A stretch of 64,000 nucleotides of DNA from an uncultured Clostridia bacterium (GTDB lineage Bacteria; Bacillota; Clostridia; Christensenellales; CAG-314): NCBI GenBank assembly GCA_947570215.1, contig CANOTO010000003.1:1-64000 (forward strand). Direction: 5' to 3'. A program made the position numbers and the translations under genes. The stretch's first letter is position 1, and each line of letters opens with the position of its first letter. The notes below the pieces were generated by a model. It searched no databases. It saw only the letters and a program-made list of their open reading frames with translations, and had not been told where the DNA came from. Shown piece after piece: positions 25,791 to 35,858 of this stretch.

Positions 25791-27164
25791 TTATTTCAAA
25801 AATCCTTTTGAATTGGAACCTAACAGTCCCTTATAGTGGCGCATCAAAATCTGATTTTCTAACGCCTTGTTGAATTCCAGCGCAACGGACACGCAAATCA
25901 ACATACCTGTCGTGCTGAAACTGGATACCAACCGCGATACCATCGTCATTCCCGCCCAGCCGGGTATCGAGAACAAAATAGAAGGTACGAACGCGATTAT
26001 TGCAAGGAATACCGCGCCCCACAAGGTAATACGAGATACAACCTTGGCAAGATATTCCGCAGTTTCTCTGCCCGGTCTGATACCGGTTACGAAACCGCCG
26101 TTATTTTGAATATTGCGCGATATTTCGACGGGATTGAACTGAATCTGCGAATAGAAATACGCAAATACGAAAATCAATACTGCCAAAATTACGTTATAAA
26201 TAATTGTTCCGCCGACATGTCCCGTAGACGCCGTAAACCAATCGTTAAAGACTTTGGCGAAATTGGTTTCGCGCCAAAAGGTGGTAATAAGCATTTGCGG
26301 GAAGCTCATAATCGCGTAAGCGAAGATTAGGGGCATAACGCCGGACGCGTTGACCTTGATAGGAATAAAGATCGATTGTCCGCCGTACATTTTGTTGCCT
26401 TTAACCTGCTTGGCGTATTGAACCTTGATTTTTCTTTCCGCTCCGTCTACCCAGACAATGAATCCGAAAACCAAAATAAGTTCTACAACGAAGATAAGCG
26501 CTTCTACCCAGTGACCGCCCATAAGGGTATTGCCCATTTCCTGAGCAGCCGTAGATATGATACCGACAAAAATCAACAACGATATACCATTCGAAACGCC
26601 GTATTCGGTTATGCGTTCGCCAATCCACATACACAGCATGCTTCCGCCGACCAACATTGCTACGATGTAAATACCCATTATCCATTTTCCGCCGGTAGAC
26701 TTGAAAAAGTCTGCATACTGTCCGCCCAGCCAAGAATAATTAACGTAACTGACCTCGGCATTATTGGAAAACGTCAGATATACGCCTACCGCGCTGATGA
26801 TTGCGAGAGCCAAAGTTACCCAACGGGTAATCCGGTCCATTTTCTTTTTCCCTTCTTCTCCTTCCTTAGACATTCTTTCAAGAGCAGGGATAGCTACCGC
26901 CAACAATTGCACGATAATGGATGCGTTTATGTACGGTGAAATGCCGAGAGAAAAGAGCGTACCCTGACTTAACGCGCTACCCGTAATAGAGTTGAGTATT
27001 CCGAAAATATCCATATTATCGGACGACAACTGACTGGTTATATTATTAAGTCCGGGAACGGTGATGAAACAACCAAGTCTAAACAAAAGGATAAACAAGA
27101 TTGTCATAAAAATCTTATTGCGTACTTCCTTTATCTTAAAGGCATTTCTGATGGTTTCAAACAT
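25791..27164 (-). CDS. secY: Protein translocase subunit SecY
   Basis: 457 residues and about ten membrane segments. Conserved blocks include LFRLGCFITVPG, the plug-region serines, ISPYINASIIVQLL and GIRPGRETAEYL. It forms the protein-conducting channel of the membrane. Its ATG overlaps the rplO stop codon by one base (TAATG), so the two are translationally coupled. Confidence 0.97.
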   Translation of the reverse strand: MFETIRNAFKIKEVRNKIFMTILFILLFRLGCFITVPGLNNITSQLSSDNMDIFGILNSITGSALSQGTLFSLGISPYINASIIVQLLAVAIPALERMSKEGEEGKKKMDRITRWVTLALAIISAVGVYLTFSNNAEVSYVNYSWLGGQYADFFKSTGGKWIMGIYIVAMLVGGSMLCMWIGERITEYGVSNGISLLIFVGIISTAAQEMGNTLMGGHWVEALIFVVELILVFGFIVWVDGAERKIKVQYAKQVKGNKMYGGQSIFIPIKVNASGVMPLIFAYAIMSFPQMLITTFWRETNFAKVFNDWFTASTGHVGGTIIYNVILAVLIFVFAYFYSQIQFNPVEISRNIQNNGGFVTGIRPGRETAEYLAKVVSRITLWGAVFLAIIAFVPSILFSIPGWAGMTMVSRLVSSFSTTGMLICVSVALEFNKALENQILMRHYKGLLGSNSKGFLK

Positions 27165-27610
27165 TATTTAATTTCCTCTGCAACACCGCCTGCCGCTTCG
27201 ATTGCTGCTTTTGCGGAAGCGGAAAACTTATCTGCCTTGACAGTAAGTTTTTTTGTAAGGTGTCCGTTGCCAAGAACTTTTACGCCGCCATTGTTTTTAC
27301 CCTTTAATACGCGCATTTCTGCAAGTAATTCCGGCGTAACGATTGTTCCTTCTTCGAACACGTTGAGAGCGTCCACGTTTACGATATCGTAATTAACCGC
27401 AAACTTGTTGTTGAAGCCACGCTTGGGAAGACGTCTGGCAAGAGGGGTTTGACCGCCTTCGAAGCCGGGACGTACACCGCCGCCGCTGCGAGCCCATTGT
27501 CCTTTGTGACCCTTGCCGCTTGTTTTACCGAGGCCGCTTCCGATACCTCTACCCAATCTTTTCTCGGAAGTGTTCGCTCCGATAGCGGGTTGAATTGTAT
27601 GTATTCTCAT
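27164..27610 (-). CDS. rplO: Ribosomal protein L15
   Basis: 148 residues. The glycine/arginine-rich N-terminus ([19 protein letters not shown]) and [15 protein letters not shown] are diagnostic. It is a 50S assembly protein. Its stop codon overlaps the secY start. Confidence 0.97.
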   Translation of the reverse strand: MRIHTIQPAIGANTSEKRLGRGIGSGLGKTSGKGHKGQWARSGGGVRPGFEGGQTPLARRLPKRGFNNKFAVNYDIVNVDALNVFEEGTIVTPELLAEMRVLKGKNNGGVKVLGNGHLTKKLTVKADKFSASAKAAIEAAGGVAEEIK

Positions 27611-27619
27611 ATTAGCCTC

Positions 27620-28198
27620 CTACTTTACTTCTTCTACAGCCACAAGGTGCTTTACTTTGAAAATCATTCCGCGAATCGCGTCGTTATACGGCAATACGTT
27701 CGTAGAACGGATCTTCGTAAGACCGAGCGCTCTTACCGTAGCTTGCTGATCCTTCAAGCAGCCTGCGGTGCTCTTAATCAAAGTAACCTTAACGCTTTTC
27801 TTCGCTTCGGCGTAAGGCTTTACGCCCTTGGCGGGTTTAGCGGGCAATTGCTTTTCCACTACGTATCTGCCGTTGATATAAAGGGGAGCTTTGACTGCTT
27901 GCTTCTTAGTCGCTTTCTTAGCGAGAGTTTTTTCCGCAGGAGTCTTCTCGACCGTAGCTTCCGTCGTGGTTTCGGCTTGCGCCGCCGCAACTTCGGACGC
28001 CGACGCCTCGGCTTTAACAGCTTTCTTCGCGGGAGCCTTAGCCTTAGAAGCCGCAGGTGTTTTTTCCGTCGCGGAAGCGTCTTTCTTCGTCTTAGTAGTA
28101 GTTGAAGTTTTCTTAGCTGCGGTTTTGGTCGAAGCTACCGTAATGGGCTTTTCGCCTACGACTTCGATCTTCACAACTTCTTCTTTCTTATCTGCCAT
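27620..28198 (-). CDS. rpmD: Ribosomal protein L30 with a 134-residue N-terminal extension
   Basis: 192 residues. The L30 core is complete at residues 135-192 (VKVTLIKSTAGCLKDQQATV to HLVAVEEVK). It is preceded by 134 residues that L30 normally lacks. Residues about 20-105 are lysine/alanine/threonine-rich and low-complexity. Residues 106-134 look more structured (LYINGRYVVEKQLPAKP). AAGGAGGG stands just before the first ATG, and no later start is available near the core, so the extension is very likely translated. L30 lies on the 50S surface near 5S rRNA. Confidence 0.9.
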   Translation of the reverse strand: MADKKEEVVKIEVVGEKPITVASTKTAAKKTSTTTKTKKDASATEKTPAASKAKAPAKKAVKAEASASEVAAAQAETTTEATVEKTPAEKTLAKKATKKQAVKAPLYINGRYVVEKQLPAKPAKGVKPYAEAKKSVKVTLIKSTAGCLKDQQATVRALGLTKIRSTNVLPYNDAIRGMIFKVKHLVAVEEVK

Positions 28199-28209
28199 AA
28201 CTTCCCTCC

Positions 28210-28836
28210 TTAAATTTCGTCGGCATTCTTGCCGCGAAGTTCAGCGATATGCTCGCGAGTACGAAGATTCGTAAGTCCGTCGAACGTCGCTTTTACGCAG
28301 TTGATAGGGTTGTTGGAGCCGTAAGACTTGGTACGGATATCCTTGATACCAACCGCTTCGAGTACGTTTCTTACGGGACCGCCCGCAATAACTCCGGTAC
28401 CGGGTTGAGCAGGCATAAGCAATACCTTGCCGCGTCCGAACTTACCGATGGCTTCGTGGGGGATAGTGGTATCTACCAAAGCGATTTTTACCATCGCTTT
28501 CTTTGCTCTCAAGTTTGCCTTTTCGATAGCCTGGGGAACTTCGGCAGCCTTAGCCATACCGATTCCGACCATACCCTTGCCGTCTCCGACGACGCAAAGC
28601 GCCGAGAAACGCATAGTACGTCCGCCCTTAACAACCTTGGTTACGCGGTTAACGGCAACCAGCTTCTTTATAAGACCGTCGTCTTCGCGAGCGTCTCTGT
28701 CGCGGTTGTTGCGTCTGCCGCCCTTTCTGTCGGGACGACCGTCGCGGTTATAACGTCTGGGCTGCTGTTCTTGTTGCGGAGCTTGTTCTTGCGCGACTTC
28801 TGTCGCGACAACTTCTACTTCTTGTACGTTTTCCAT
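28210..28836 (-). CDS. rpsE: Ribosomal protein S5 with charged N-terminal extension
   Basis: 208 residues from the ATG at 28836, which has AAGGGGGA upstream. The frame runs on to 28983 but overlaps rplR. The S5 core ([35 protein letters not shown]) starts near residue 55. The first 50 residues are rich in Glu, Gln, Arg and Asp (for example [20 protein letters not shown]), longer than in most S5. S5 contributes to decoding fidelity. Confidence 0.95.
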   Translation of the reverse strand: MENVQEVEVVATEVAQEQAPQQEQQPRRYNRDGRPDRKGGRRNNRDRDAREDDGLIKKLVAVNRVTKVVKGGRTMRFSALCVVGDGKGMVGIGMAKAAEVPQAIEKANLRAKKAMVKIALVDTTIPHEAIGKFGRGKVLLMPAQPGTGVIAGGPVRNVLEAVGIKDIRTKSYGSNNPINCVKATFDGLTNLRTREHIAELRGKNADEI

Positions 28837-28849
28837 TGTGTAGTCCCCC

Positions 28850-29212
28850 TTAGAATTTGAGTCCGGCTTCTCTGGCGCCGTCCGCCAAAGCAGCGACTCT
28901 GCCCGTGTAAATATATCCGCTGCGATCGAATACCGCTTCCGTAAGCCCGAGCTTGACGGCCTTCGCCGCGATATCCTGTCCAACCATTTTAGCCGCTTCC
29001 GTCTTGGTCTTGCCTTCCGTTTGCTTGGCGAGAGCCAAACTGCTGGAAGCCGCCAACGTTTTTCCGTTGACGTCGTCGATTATTTGAGCGTAGATATAGT
29101 TTGTGGAACGATATACGCAAAGACGGGGTTTAACGTTTGTGCCGAATACCTTTTTTCTAACTCTTGCGTGACGGATACGTCTGTCAGCATTTTTGTTTAA
29201 CTTTTTTATCAT
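28850..29212 (-). CDS. rplR: Ribosomal protein L18
   Basis: 120 residues. [20 protein letters not shown] and [19 protein letters not shown] are typical. It binds 5S rRNA together with L5. AAGGAG precedes the ATG. Confidence 0.97.
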   Translation of the reverse strand: MIKKLNKNADRRIRHARVRKKVFGTNVKPRLCVYRSTNYIYAQIIDDVNGKTLAASSSLALAKQTEGKTKTEAAKMVGQDIAAKAVKLGLTEAVFDRSGYIYTGRVAALADGAREAGLKF

Positions 29213-29224
29213 AATCTACACTCC

Positions 29225-29767
29225 TTACTTACCTGCCTTCTTGCCTTCCTTCAAGATTACGGTTTCTTCCTTGTAACGGACGCCGTAAGCGTGATAAGGC
29301 TCGACAGGACGTTTAGCTTTGATATTGGCGGCGGTTTGTCCCACAAGCTCCTTGTCGAAGCCCGATACGACGATTTCCGTCTGAGTCGGACACTCGAACT
29401 TGATTCCTTGCGGAGCGATAACTTCGATAGAGTGCGAATAACCTATGTTAAGCACCAACTTGTCGCCTTGAACTGCCGCTTTGTAACCTACGCCGTTGAT
29501 GATAAGGTTTCTCGTAAATCCGTCGTGAACGCCCTTTACCATGTTGGCAACCAAAGCTCTGTACAAGCCGTGCTTGGCTTGAACGTCGCCGGAAGCGTTT
29601 TCGGGACAAATCATCGTAAGCTCGTTACCGTTGATTTCGCATTTGATAGCGGGGTCGATAGCACGCGTCAGCGTACCCTTAGCGCCCTTGACGGTAACGG
29701 TGTCGTTAGCGTAATCGACGGTCACGCCGGCGGGGATAGCAATAGGCTTTTTACCGATTCTTGACAT
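29225..29767 (-). CDS. rplF: Ribosomal protein L6
   Basis: 180 residues from MSRIGKKPIAIPAGV, with AAGGAGG upstream. The extra 10 codons to 29797 overlap rpsH and are not part of the family. The C-terminal block RPVEPYHAYGVRYKEE is diagnostic. L6 lies at the base of the L7/L12 stalk. Confidence 0.97.
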   Translation of the reverse strand: MSRIGKKPIAIPAGVTVDYANDTVTVKGAKGTLTRAIDPAIKCEINGNELTMICPENASGDVQAKHGLYRALVANMVKGVHDGFTRNLIINGVGYKAAVQGDKLVLNIGYSHSIEVIAPQGIKFECPTQTEIVVSGFDKELVGQTAANIKAKRPVEPYHAYGVRYKEETVILKEGKKAGK

Positions 29768-29780
29768 GTTACTACCCTCC

Positions 29781-30179
29781 TTACCAAACGTAAGCAAGTA
29801 CTTCGCCGCCCAAATTCTGACTGCGAGCCTGCTTGTCCGTCATAATGCCCTTGCTTGTGGACACGATTGCAATTCCCAAACCGTTCAAAACCTTGGGAAG
29901 CTCTTCACTTTTAGCGTACACTCTCAAACCGGGCTTGGAAATACGTCTTAAACCGGTTATAACCTTTTCGCCCTTATATCCGTACTTCAAAGCAACCTTC
30001 AACGAGTCTTGAAGCTCGTTTTCCTTTACTTCGTAGCCGGAAACGTAACCTTCGGCAACCAAAATATCCAAAATTGCTTTTTTCGTTTTGGAAGCGGGGA
30101 TTTCTACGTCGGCGTGTTTCGCAGTTATAGCGTTTCTGATACGCGTGAGCATATCAGCAATAGGATCTGTAACAACCAT
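29781..30179 (-). CDS. rpsH: Ribosomal protein S8
   Basis: 132 residues. [19 protein letters not shown] at the N-terminus and [20 protein letters not shown] at the C-terminus are standard. It is a 30S assembly protein that in enterics also represses the spc operon. Confidence 0.97.
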   Translation of the reverse strand: MVVTDPIADMLTRIRNAITAKHADVEIPASKTKKAILDILVAEGYVSGYEVKENELQDSLKVALKYGYKGEKVITGLRRISKPGLRVYAKSEELPKVLNGLGIAIVSTSKGIMTDKQARSQNLGGEVLAYVW

Positions 30180-30195
30180 TTGTATTTCCTCCTTC

Positions 30196-30381
30196 TTACC
30201 AGCTTGCTTTTTTAACGCCGGGGATTTCTCCCTTGTACGCTTTTTCTCTAAAGCAAATTCTGCAAATTCCGTACTTACGAAGAACAGAGTGCGGACGTCC
30301 GCAGATAGAACAACGCGTGTATCCGCGAGTGGAATACTTGGGCGTTCTTTGTTGTTTGTTTATCATTGATTTCTTAGCCAT
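30196..30381 (-). CDS. rpsZ: Ribosomal protein S14 type Z (zinc-binding)
   Basis: 61 residues, the short C+ form, with two CxxC pairs (CSIC and CRIC) and the end [16 protein letters not shown]. Zinc-dependent S14 here, with S4 and L36 of the same type, suggests no obvious zinc-sparing paralogues in this cluster. Confidence 0.97.
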   Translation of the reverse strand: MAKKSMINKQQRTPKYSTRGYTRCSICGRPHSVLRKYGICRICFREKAYKGEIPGVKKASW

Positions 30382-30394
30382 ATCTTACCTCCGA

Positions 30395-30973
30395 CTACGC
30401 TCTGAACGGCATACCCAAATACTTGAGCAATGCTTTTCCTTCTGCGTCAGTCTTTGCCGTTGTAACAAAAGTCACGTCAAAGCCTCTTGTCTTTTCCACT
30501 TGGTCGTAAACGATTTCGGGGAAAATAAGTTGTTCCTTGATACCCAGCGTATAGTTGCCGCGCCCGTCGAAATTGGTGTTGACGCCGCGGAAGTCGCGTA
30601 CTCTGGGCAGAGCGATACTGACCAACTTGTCCATAAACGAGTACATACGGTCGCGGCGCAGCGTTACTTTTGCGCCTACCGCCATACCCTTTCTAACCTT
30701 GAAGTTAGCGACGGACAGCTTACTGTTGGTAACCAAAGGTTTTTGTCCGGAGATGGATTTGAGTTCTTCTACCGCCAATTGGAAAGACTTTGAGTTATCC
30801 TTTACGTCGCCGAGGCCTGCATTAAGCACAATCTTTTCCAAACGGGGTACTTCGTTGATATTTTTGTAACCGAATTCCTTGACGAGTTGAGGAACAACCG
30901 TATCTTTGTACAGCTTCTTCAATCTACATTCAACCGGTTTTACGCTTGTTTCAGCGGTTTTCTTTGTAGCCAT
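30395..30973 (-). CDS. rplE: Ribosomal protein L5
   Basis: 192 residues. The core ([39 protein letters not shown]) is intact, with a short N-terminal extension of about 12 residues. It binds 5S rRNA and contacts S13. AAAGGAGG precedes the ATG. Confidence 0.97.
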   Translation of the reverse strand: MATKKTAETSVKPVECRLKKLYKDTVVPQLVKEFGYKNINEVPRLEKIVLNAGLGDVKDNSKSFQLAVEELKSISGQKPLVTNSKLSVANFKVRKGMAVGAKVTLRRDRMYSFMDKLVSIALPRVRDFRGVNTNFDGRGNYTLGIKEQLIFPEIVYDQVEKTRGFDVTFVTTAKTDAEGKALLKYLGMPFRA

Positions 30974-30988
30974 TTTGTTCCTCCTTTA

Positions 30989-31420
30989 TTATTCTTCGGT
31001 TGCGGCGGTTTTCGCCGTCTTGGTCGTCTTCTTTGCGGAAGATGATTTAGCGGCGGCTTTCGTTGCCTTTTTAACCTGCTTCTTTTCTTCCTTAACGTCT
31101 ATTTTCGCTCCGCATTTCTTGCAGCTTCTTACGTACTTGCCGTGTTCGCCGAGAACGTGAGCTACGCGGGTTGCTTTGCCGCATTTAGGACAAACGAGCA
31201 TAACGTTACTTACGTCTATGGCGCGGGGTCTTTCCACCTTGCCGCCCTGCTCTTGCGCTGAACGTGGTTTCTTGTGTTTTGTAACCATATTGAGATTCTC
31301 AACGATTACTCTTCCCGTTTTGGGATCGGCTACGATGACTTTGCCTCTTTTGCCGAAGTCTTCTACTCCTCCGACAATGATTTCGACGGTATCACCGGAC
31401 CTAACATTCATACTTGCCAT
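30989..31420 (-). CDS. rplX: Ribosomal protein L24 with basic C-terminal tail
   Basis: 143 residues. The KOW core (VRSGDTVEIIVGG, GKRGKVIVADPKTGRVIVE) and a zinc-type CPKC...CKKC pair are clear up to about residue 102. About 40 further residues form a Lys/Ala/Thr tail similar in composition to the L30 extension. L24 initiates 50S assembly near the exit tunnel. Confidence 0.95.
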   Translation of the reverse strand: MASMNVRSGDTVEIIVGGVEDFGKRGKVIVADPKTGRVIVENLNMVTKHKKPRSAQEQGGKVERPRAIDVSNVMLVCPKCGKATRVAHVLGEHGKYVRSCKKCGAKIDVKEEKKQVKKATKAAAKSSSAKKTTKTAKTAATEE

Positions 31421-31435
31421 TGATTTGTCCTCCTT

Positions 31436-31804
31436 TTACAGCACTTCGGGAGCGAGAGATACTATCTTCATATAATCTTTTTCACGAAGTTCTCTTGCTA
31501 CCGGCCCGAAAATACGCGTGCCCTTGGGTTGCTTTTGCGCGTCGATAATAACCGCCGCGTTGTCGTCGAAACGGATATGCGTGCCATCTTTTCTGCTTAC
31601 GCCGTAAGCGCTTCTAACTATTACCGCCTTGACTACGTCGCCCTTTTTAACGACTCCGCCGGGGTTTGCACTCTTGACCGACGCTACGATTACGTCGCCG
31701 ATATTGCCGAATCTGCGGAAAGAACCGCCAAGGACTCTTATGCACATAAGTTCTTTCGCTCCGCTGTTGTCGGCGGCTTTAAGTCTTGTTTGTGGTTGAA
31801 TCAT
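31436..31804 (-). CDS. rplN: Ribosomal protein L14
   Basis: 122 residues, standard length. [20 protein letters not shown] and [15 protein letters not shown] are diagnostic. It forms part of the subunit interface. AGGAGG precedes the ATG. Confidence 0.98.
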   Translation of the reverse strand: MIQPQTRLKAADNSGAKELMCIRVLGGSFRRFGNIGDVIVASVKSANPGGVVKKGDVVKAVIVRSAYGVSRKDGTHIRFDDNAAVIIDAQKQPKGTRIFGPVARELREKDYMKIVSLAPEVL

Positions 31805-31816
31805 TGTACCGTCCTC

Positions 31817-32071
31817 CTACTTAGCCTTTTCGACGATTTCGAGAAGACGCCAGTTCTTATCCTTGGACAGCTTTCTCGTTTCCACGATTCTGACGGTATC
31901 GCCGATACCGCATTCGTTATTTTCGTCGTGCACTTTATATTTTTTGGTTGTAGACACCGTCTTTTTGTAAAGCGGGTGCTTGTACTTGTTTACTATTGCG
32001 ACAACGATAGTCTTATCCATTTTGTCCGATACTACGATGCCGACTCTTTCTTTTCTGCTATTTCTTTCCAT
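31817..32071 (-). CDS. rpsQ: Ribosomal protein S17
   Basis: 84 residues. [20 protein letters not shown] and [19 protein letters not shown] are typical. It binds the 5' domain of 16S rRNA. GGAGGTGA precedes the ATG. Confidence 0.97.
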   Translation of the reverse strand: MERNSRKERVGIVVSDKMDKTIVVAIVNKYKHPLYKKTVSTTKKYKVHDENNECGIGDTVRIVETRKLSKDKNWRLLEIVEKAK

Positions 32072-32087
32072 TGTTAGTCACCTCCGC

Positions 32088-32288
32088 TTACGCCCTACTC
32101 GCTTGCTCTCTTTCACGGAGAACAGTCTTGATTCGTGCAATGTCTTTCTTGACGTTGTTAAGGGCGAGTGGATTGGTCAATTGTCCCGTTGCGTGAGATA
32201 AACGCAAGTTGAACAATTCCTTTTTCAGATCCGCAAGCTTAGCTTGCAATTCTTCGTTATTAAGTTCGCGAACATTACTTGCTTTCAT
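32088..32288 (-). CDS. rpmC: Ribosomal protein L29
   Basis: 66 residues. [20 protein letters not shown] and the [12 protein letters not shown] end are standard. I chose the ATG at 32288 because GAGGTG lies 7 nt away; the ATG at 32294 is too close to it. It overlaps rplP by 14 nt. L29 borders the exit tunnel. Confidence 0.95.
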   Translation of the reverse strand: MKASNVRELNNEELQAKLADLKKELFNLRLSHATGQLTNPLALNNVKKDIARIKTVLREREQASRA

Positions 32289-32709
32289 TTGCATTCACCT
32301 CGTCGACTCTTTTCACAAACTTGCACTTAACCGGCAATTTGTGGCTGGCAAGACGCAACGCTTCGCGGGCGATATCTTCGGACACGCCCGACATTTCAAA
32401 CATTACTCTTCCCGGTTTAACTACCGCTACCCAATATTCGGGAGCGCCTTTACCAGAACCCATTCTGATTCCGATGGGCTTTTGCGAGACCGGTTTGTCG
32501 GGGAAGATATTTACCCAAACTTTACCGCCACGCTTTATAAAACGCGTCATTGCGACACGGGCAGCCTCTATTTGGTTGGACTTGATCCAACCGCATTGAG
32601 CGGCCTGCAAACCGTATTCGCCGTAGGCAACCTTGTTGCCTCTGTGTGCTTCGCCTTTCATTCTTCCGCGGAAGACGCGGCGATGCTTAACTCTTTTGGG
32701 CATCAACAT
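32275..32709 (-). CDS. rplP: Ribosomal protein L16
   Basis: 144 residues. [19 protein letters not shown] and [17 protein letters not shown] are diagnostic. It positions tRNA in the A and P sites. Its ATG overlaps the rpsC stop by one base (TAATG). Confidence 0.98.
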   Translation of the reverse strand: MLMPKRVKHRRVFRGRMKGEAHRGNKVAYGEYGLQAAQCGWIKSNQIEAARVAMTRFIKRGGKVWVNIFPDKPVSQKPIGIRMGSGKGAPEYWVAVVKPGRVMFEMSGVSEDIAREALRLASHKLPVKCKFVKRVDEVNANESK

Positions 32710-33377
32710 TATTCAGTTACCTCCTTTTTGACGGTTTTCTTCTTTTTAGGAAGCACTTCGCCCCTATACACCCATACTTTAACGCCTATGATACCGAACG
32801 TGGTCAGCGCCTGAGCAAAACCGTAGTCGATATCCGCTCTTAAAGTATGAAGGGGTATACTGCCTTCGTGATACTGCTCGCAGCGTGCGATTTCCGCTCC
32901 GTCAAGACGACCGGAAACCATAGTTTTGATTCCCTTGGCGCCCGAACGCGTAGCTCTGCCCATACATTGACGCATAGCTCTGCGGAAAGATACGCGCTTT
33001 TCCAACTGCGCCGCAATAGCTTCGGCTACCAATTGAGCGTCCATATCGGGGCGTTTAACTTCGATTATATTGAGCGTAACAATCTTGTCGCCCACCATCT
33101 TGGCAATTTCCGTCTTGATTTCTTCGGCGCCAGCGCCGGCCTTACCGATCAAAACGCCGGGACGTCCCGTATGTATATCTACGATGACCTTGCCTTCGCT
33201 TCTTTCGATTATAATCTTGGAGATTGCGGATTGATAGTACTTTTTCTTTAAGAACGTCCTGATCTTATCGTCTTCTTTTATAAACTTGGCGAAATCCTTT
33301 TTATCCGCTATCCATTTAGCGTTCCAGTCTTGAATAACGCCCACTCTAAGTCCGTGTGGATTAACTTTTTGTCCCAT
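32709..33377 (-). CDS. rpsC: Ribosomal protein S3
   Basis: 222 residues. It has the KH domain ([20 protein letters not shown]) and the C-terminal [20 protein letters not shown]. It lines the mRNA entry channel. AAAGGGGGA precedes the ATG. Confidence 0.98.
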   Translation of the reverse strand: MGQKVNPHGLRVGVIQDWNAKWIADKKDFAKFIKEDDKIRTFLKKKYYQSAISKIIIERSEGKVIVDIHTGRPGVLIGKAGAGAEEIKTEIAKMVGDKIVTLNIIEVKRPDMDAQLVAEAIAAQLEKRVSFRRAMRQCMGRATRSGAKGIKTMVSGRLDGAEIARCEQYHEGSIPLHTLRADIDYGFAQALTTFGIIGVKVWVYRGEVLPKKKKTVKKEVTE

Positions 33378-33392
33378 AAAATCTTTCCCCCT

Positions 33393-33779
33393 TTACGCTC
33401 TCTCGTCCATAATAACGGTAATATGGCTGGTTCTCTTCAAAATGCGATATCCCCTACCGCGAGATACGGATTGCATTCTTTTGAGCGTCGGACCTTGGTC
33501 CGCAAAACACTCTGCAACGTAAAGAGTATCCTTGTTCATTCCCAAATTTACTTCCGCATTGGCAGCTGCCGAATTCATACATTTAAGTACGGGCTCGGAC
33601 GCAGCCTTGGCTGTAGTTTTCAAAATAGCGACGGCATCCTTGTAGTCCTTGCCGCGTATAAGGTCCAAAACGATTTGCACCTTGGAAGGAGAGATACGTA
33701 TGTACTTCGCTATTGCCTTGGGGCGTCTGTCTTTGCTCTCAGCGCGCGCAAGGGCTTTCGCTTTACTTCTTGTAGCCAT
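33393..33779 (-). CDS. rplV: Ribosomal protein L22
   Basis: 128 residues. AKYIRISPSKVQIVLDLIRG and the C-terminal RGRGYRILKRTSHITVI are diagnostic. Its loop reaches into the exit tunnel. The first 20 residues form a short basic extension. Confidence 0.97.
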   Translation of the reverse strand: MATRSKAKALARAESKDRRPKAIAKYIRISPSKVQIVLDLIRGKDYKDAVAILKTTAKAASEPVLKCMNSAAANAEVNLGMNKDTLYVAECFADQGPTLKRMQSVSRGRGYRILKRTSHITVIMDERA

Positions 33780-33791
33780 TTATCTTCCCTC

Positions 33792-34070
33792 CTATTTTCC
33801 GCCGGCAGTCTTGCTGCCCGCGTGTCCCTTAAACGTTCTCGTCGGAGCGAACTCGCCCAACTTCAAGCCGACCATATCTTCGGTGATATATACGGGAACG
33901 TGCTTTTTGCCGTCGTGTACCGCGATGGTGTGTCCTACGAAATCGGGGAAGATTGTTGAACTTCTCGACCACGTTTTCAAAACTTTCTTTTCGCCTTTTT
34001 CGTTCATTTCCTTTATTCTCTTCAACAAAACGGGTTGAACGTAAGGTCCTTTTTTAATCGATCTACTCAT
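33792..34070 (-). CDS. rpsS: Ribosomal protein S19
   Basis: 92 residues. [19 protein letters not shown] and the [19 protein letters not shown] block are standard. It lies in the 30S head beside S13. Confidence 0.98.
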   Translation of the reverse strand: MSRSIKKGPYVQPVLLKRIKEMNEKGEKKVLKTWSRSSTIFPDFVGHTIAVHDGKKHVPVYITEDMVGLKLGEFAPTRTFKGHAGSKTAGGK

Positions 34071-34084
34071 TTTCTTTCCTCCGA

Positions 34085-34909
34085 TTAGTTAATGCGCTTG
34101 ACAATCAGTTTGCCGGAAGCTTTCTTCTTCTTTCTGGTCTTGTATCCCAAGGCAGGCTTGCCCCAAGGAGTAACGGGACCGGGACGACCGACGGGAGATT
34201 TGCCTTCGCCGCCGCCGTGGGGGTGGTCGCACGGGTTCATAACGCTACCGCGAACGGTAGGTCTAACGCCCATATGACGCTTTTTGCCGGCTTTGCCGAG
34301 CGACACTATTTCGTGGTCCAGGTTTCCAACCTGACCGATGGTCGCGCGGCACTTCAACAGAATAAGTCGCATTTCGCCGCTGGGCATACGGATTGTGGCG
34401 TACTTGCCTTCCTTTGCCATCAACTGAGCGAATATGCCTGCCGAACGCGCAATCTGTCCGCCCTTGCCGGGATTCATCTCGATGTTGTGCACTATCGTAC
34501 CTACGGGGATATTTTCAAGGGGAAGATTGTTACCCACCTTGATATCGGCGTCGGAAGACGATACTATTGTATCGCCCACATTAAGTCCCACGGGAGCGAG
34601 TATGTATCTCTTTTCGCCGTCGGCGTAATGCAGCAATGCGATATTGGCGGTACGGTTGGGGTCGTATTCGATCGTAGCAACCTTGGCAGGTACGGACTTG
34701 TCGCGCTTGAAGTCGATAATTCTGTACTTAATACGGTTGCCGCCGCCTATATGCCTGACGGTAATTCTACCTGTGGAGTTTCTGCCGCCGGACTTCTTGT
34801 TTTTAGCTAACAAACTCTTTTCCGGAGTCGTAGTCGTAATCTCCTCGTACGTCGAAACAGACATAAAACGACGCGCGGGAGAAGTAGGTTTATATTTTTT
34901 AATAGCCAT
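34085..34909 (-). CDS. rplB: Ribosomal protein L2
   Basis: 274 residues. [20 protein letters not shown] and the C-terminal [17 protein letters not shown] near the peptidyl transferase centre are intact. GGAGG precedes the ATG. Confidence 0.98.
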   Translation of the reverse strand: MAIKKYKPTSPARRFMSVSTYEEITTTTPEKSLLAKNKKSGGRNSTGRITVRHIGGGNRIKYRIIDFKRDKSVPAKVATIEYDPNRTANIALLHYADGEKRYILAPVGLNVGDTIVSSSDADIKVGNNLPLENIPVGTIVHNIEMNPGKGGQIARSAGIFAQLMAKEGKYATIRMPSGEMRLILLKCRATIGQVGNLDHEIVSLGKAGKKRHMGVRPTVRGSVMNPCDHPHGGGEGKSPVGRPGPVTPWGKPALGYKTRKKKKASGKLIVKRIN

Positions 34910-34927
34910 TTTTCTATTCCTCCGTTA

Positions 34928-35218
34928 TCAGGACAAGCTCTCGAAGAATTCGATTGCTTTGCTCTCTTTGGTCAGACGAACAGTCGCCTTTTTCCAATCG
35001 GGCGTGTGCCCCTGCGTTCTGCCTTGTCTCTTTAACTTACCCTTAACAACGGCAGTCGTTACGTTTTCTACCTTGACGCCGAAAATCTCTTCCACCGCTT
35101 TCTTTACCTGTACCTTATTGGCGTTTTTCGCCACTTCGAAGGTGTAGGTTTTAGCGGGAATGCCGGCGTAGCTTTTTTCCGTCAAAACGGGACGTTTGAT
35201 TATATCGTAGGAATTCAT
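34928..35218 (-). CDS. rplW: Ribosomal protein L23
   Basis: 96 residues. IIKRPVLTEKSYAGI and the VKKAVEEIFGVKVENVTT helix-strand are typical. It docks SRP and trigger factor at the tunnel exit. Its start overlaps the rplD stop codon by ATGA. Confidence 0.97.
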   Translation of the reverse strand: MNSYDIIKRPVLTEKSYAGIPAKTYTFEVAKNANKVQVKKAVEEIFGVKVENVTTAVVKGKLKRQGRTQGHTPDWKKATVRLTKESKAIEFFESLS

Positions 35219-35838
35219 AGCGAGTACGCCTCCTCAATTTTCTTTATTGCGTCCTTGGTTGCGACAATCGCGACGTTGGATACAAGCTGATACACGTTAG
35301 CGAGATTCGCATCCGTTACCGTAAGTTTTTCGATGTTTGCGCCCGCTCTTACGATACCGGTCGCTTCGCCCGTGACTATAACCAACGTTTTCTTATCCAA
35401 CTTGAAGTTTTTAAGAATTTCCGCCATAAGCTTGGTTTTGGGAGCTTCCAGCGTCAATTCGTCCAATACGAACAATTCGTTATTTGCAACCTTGTAACTG
35501 ATTGCGCTTCTAAATGCCTGCGCCTTCATTTTTTTGTTGAGCTTTTTGGAAAAGTCTCTCGGTTTGGGAGCGAATACCACTCCGCCTTTTATCCATTGCG
35601 GAGCGCGAATAGAGCCTTGTCTTGCTCTGCCCGTTCCCTTTTGACGCCAAGGCTTGATTCCTCCGCCGCGCACTTCCGTACGGGTAAGGGTGGACTTGGT
35701 GCCTTGCCTTTGATTGGCTTGATAAGCGACAATTGCTTGGTGAATAAGAGGTTCGTTGTATTCGCACTTGAATACGCTATCGTCAAGATTCAATTGTCCG
35801 ACTTCGGAAGCCTTAGTATTATAAACTTTAACTTGCAT
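35215..35838 (-). CDS. rplD: Ribosomal protein L4
   Basis: 207 residues. The tunnel loop (RGGGIKPWRQKGTGRARQGS) and SYKVANNELFVLDEL are diagnostic. In enterics L4 represses its own S10 operon. Here a long leader precedes rpsJ, but no L4 site can be proven by eye. Confidence 0.97.
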   Translation of the reverse strand: MQVKVYNTKASEVGQLNLDDSVFKCEYNEPLIHQAIVAYQANQRQGTKSTLTRTEVRGGGIKPWRQKGTGRARQGSIRAPQWIKGGVVFAPKPRDFSKKLNKKMKAQAFRSAISYKVANNELFVLDELTLEAPKTKLMAEILKNFKLDKKTLVIVTGEATGIVRAGANIEKLTVTDANLANVYQLVSNVAIVATKDAIKKIEEAYSL

Positions 35839-35858
35839 TGTCTTGTACTCCTTTCACC

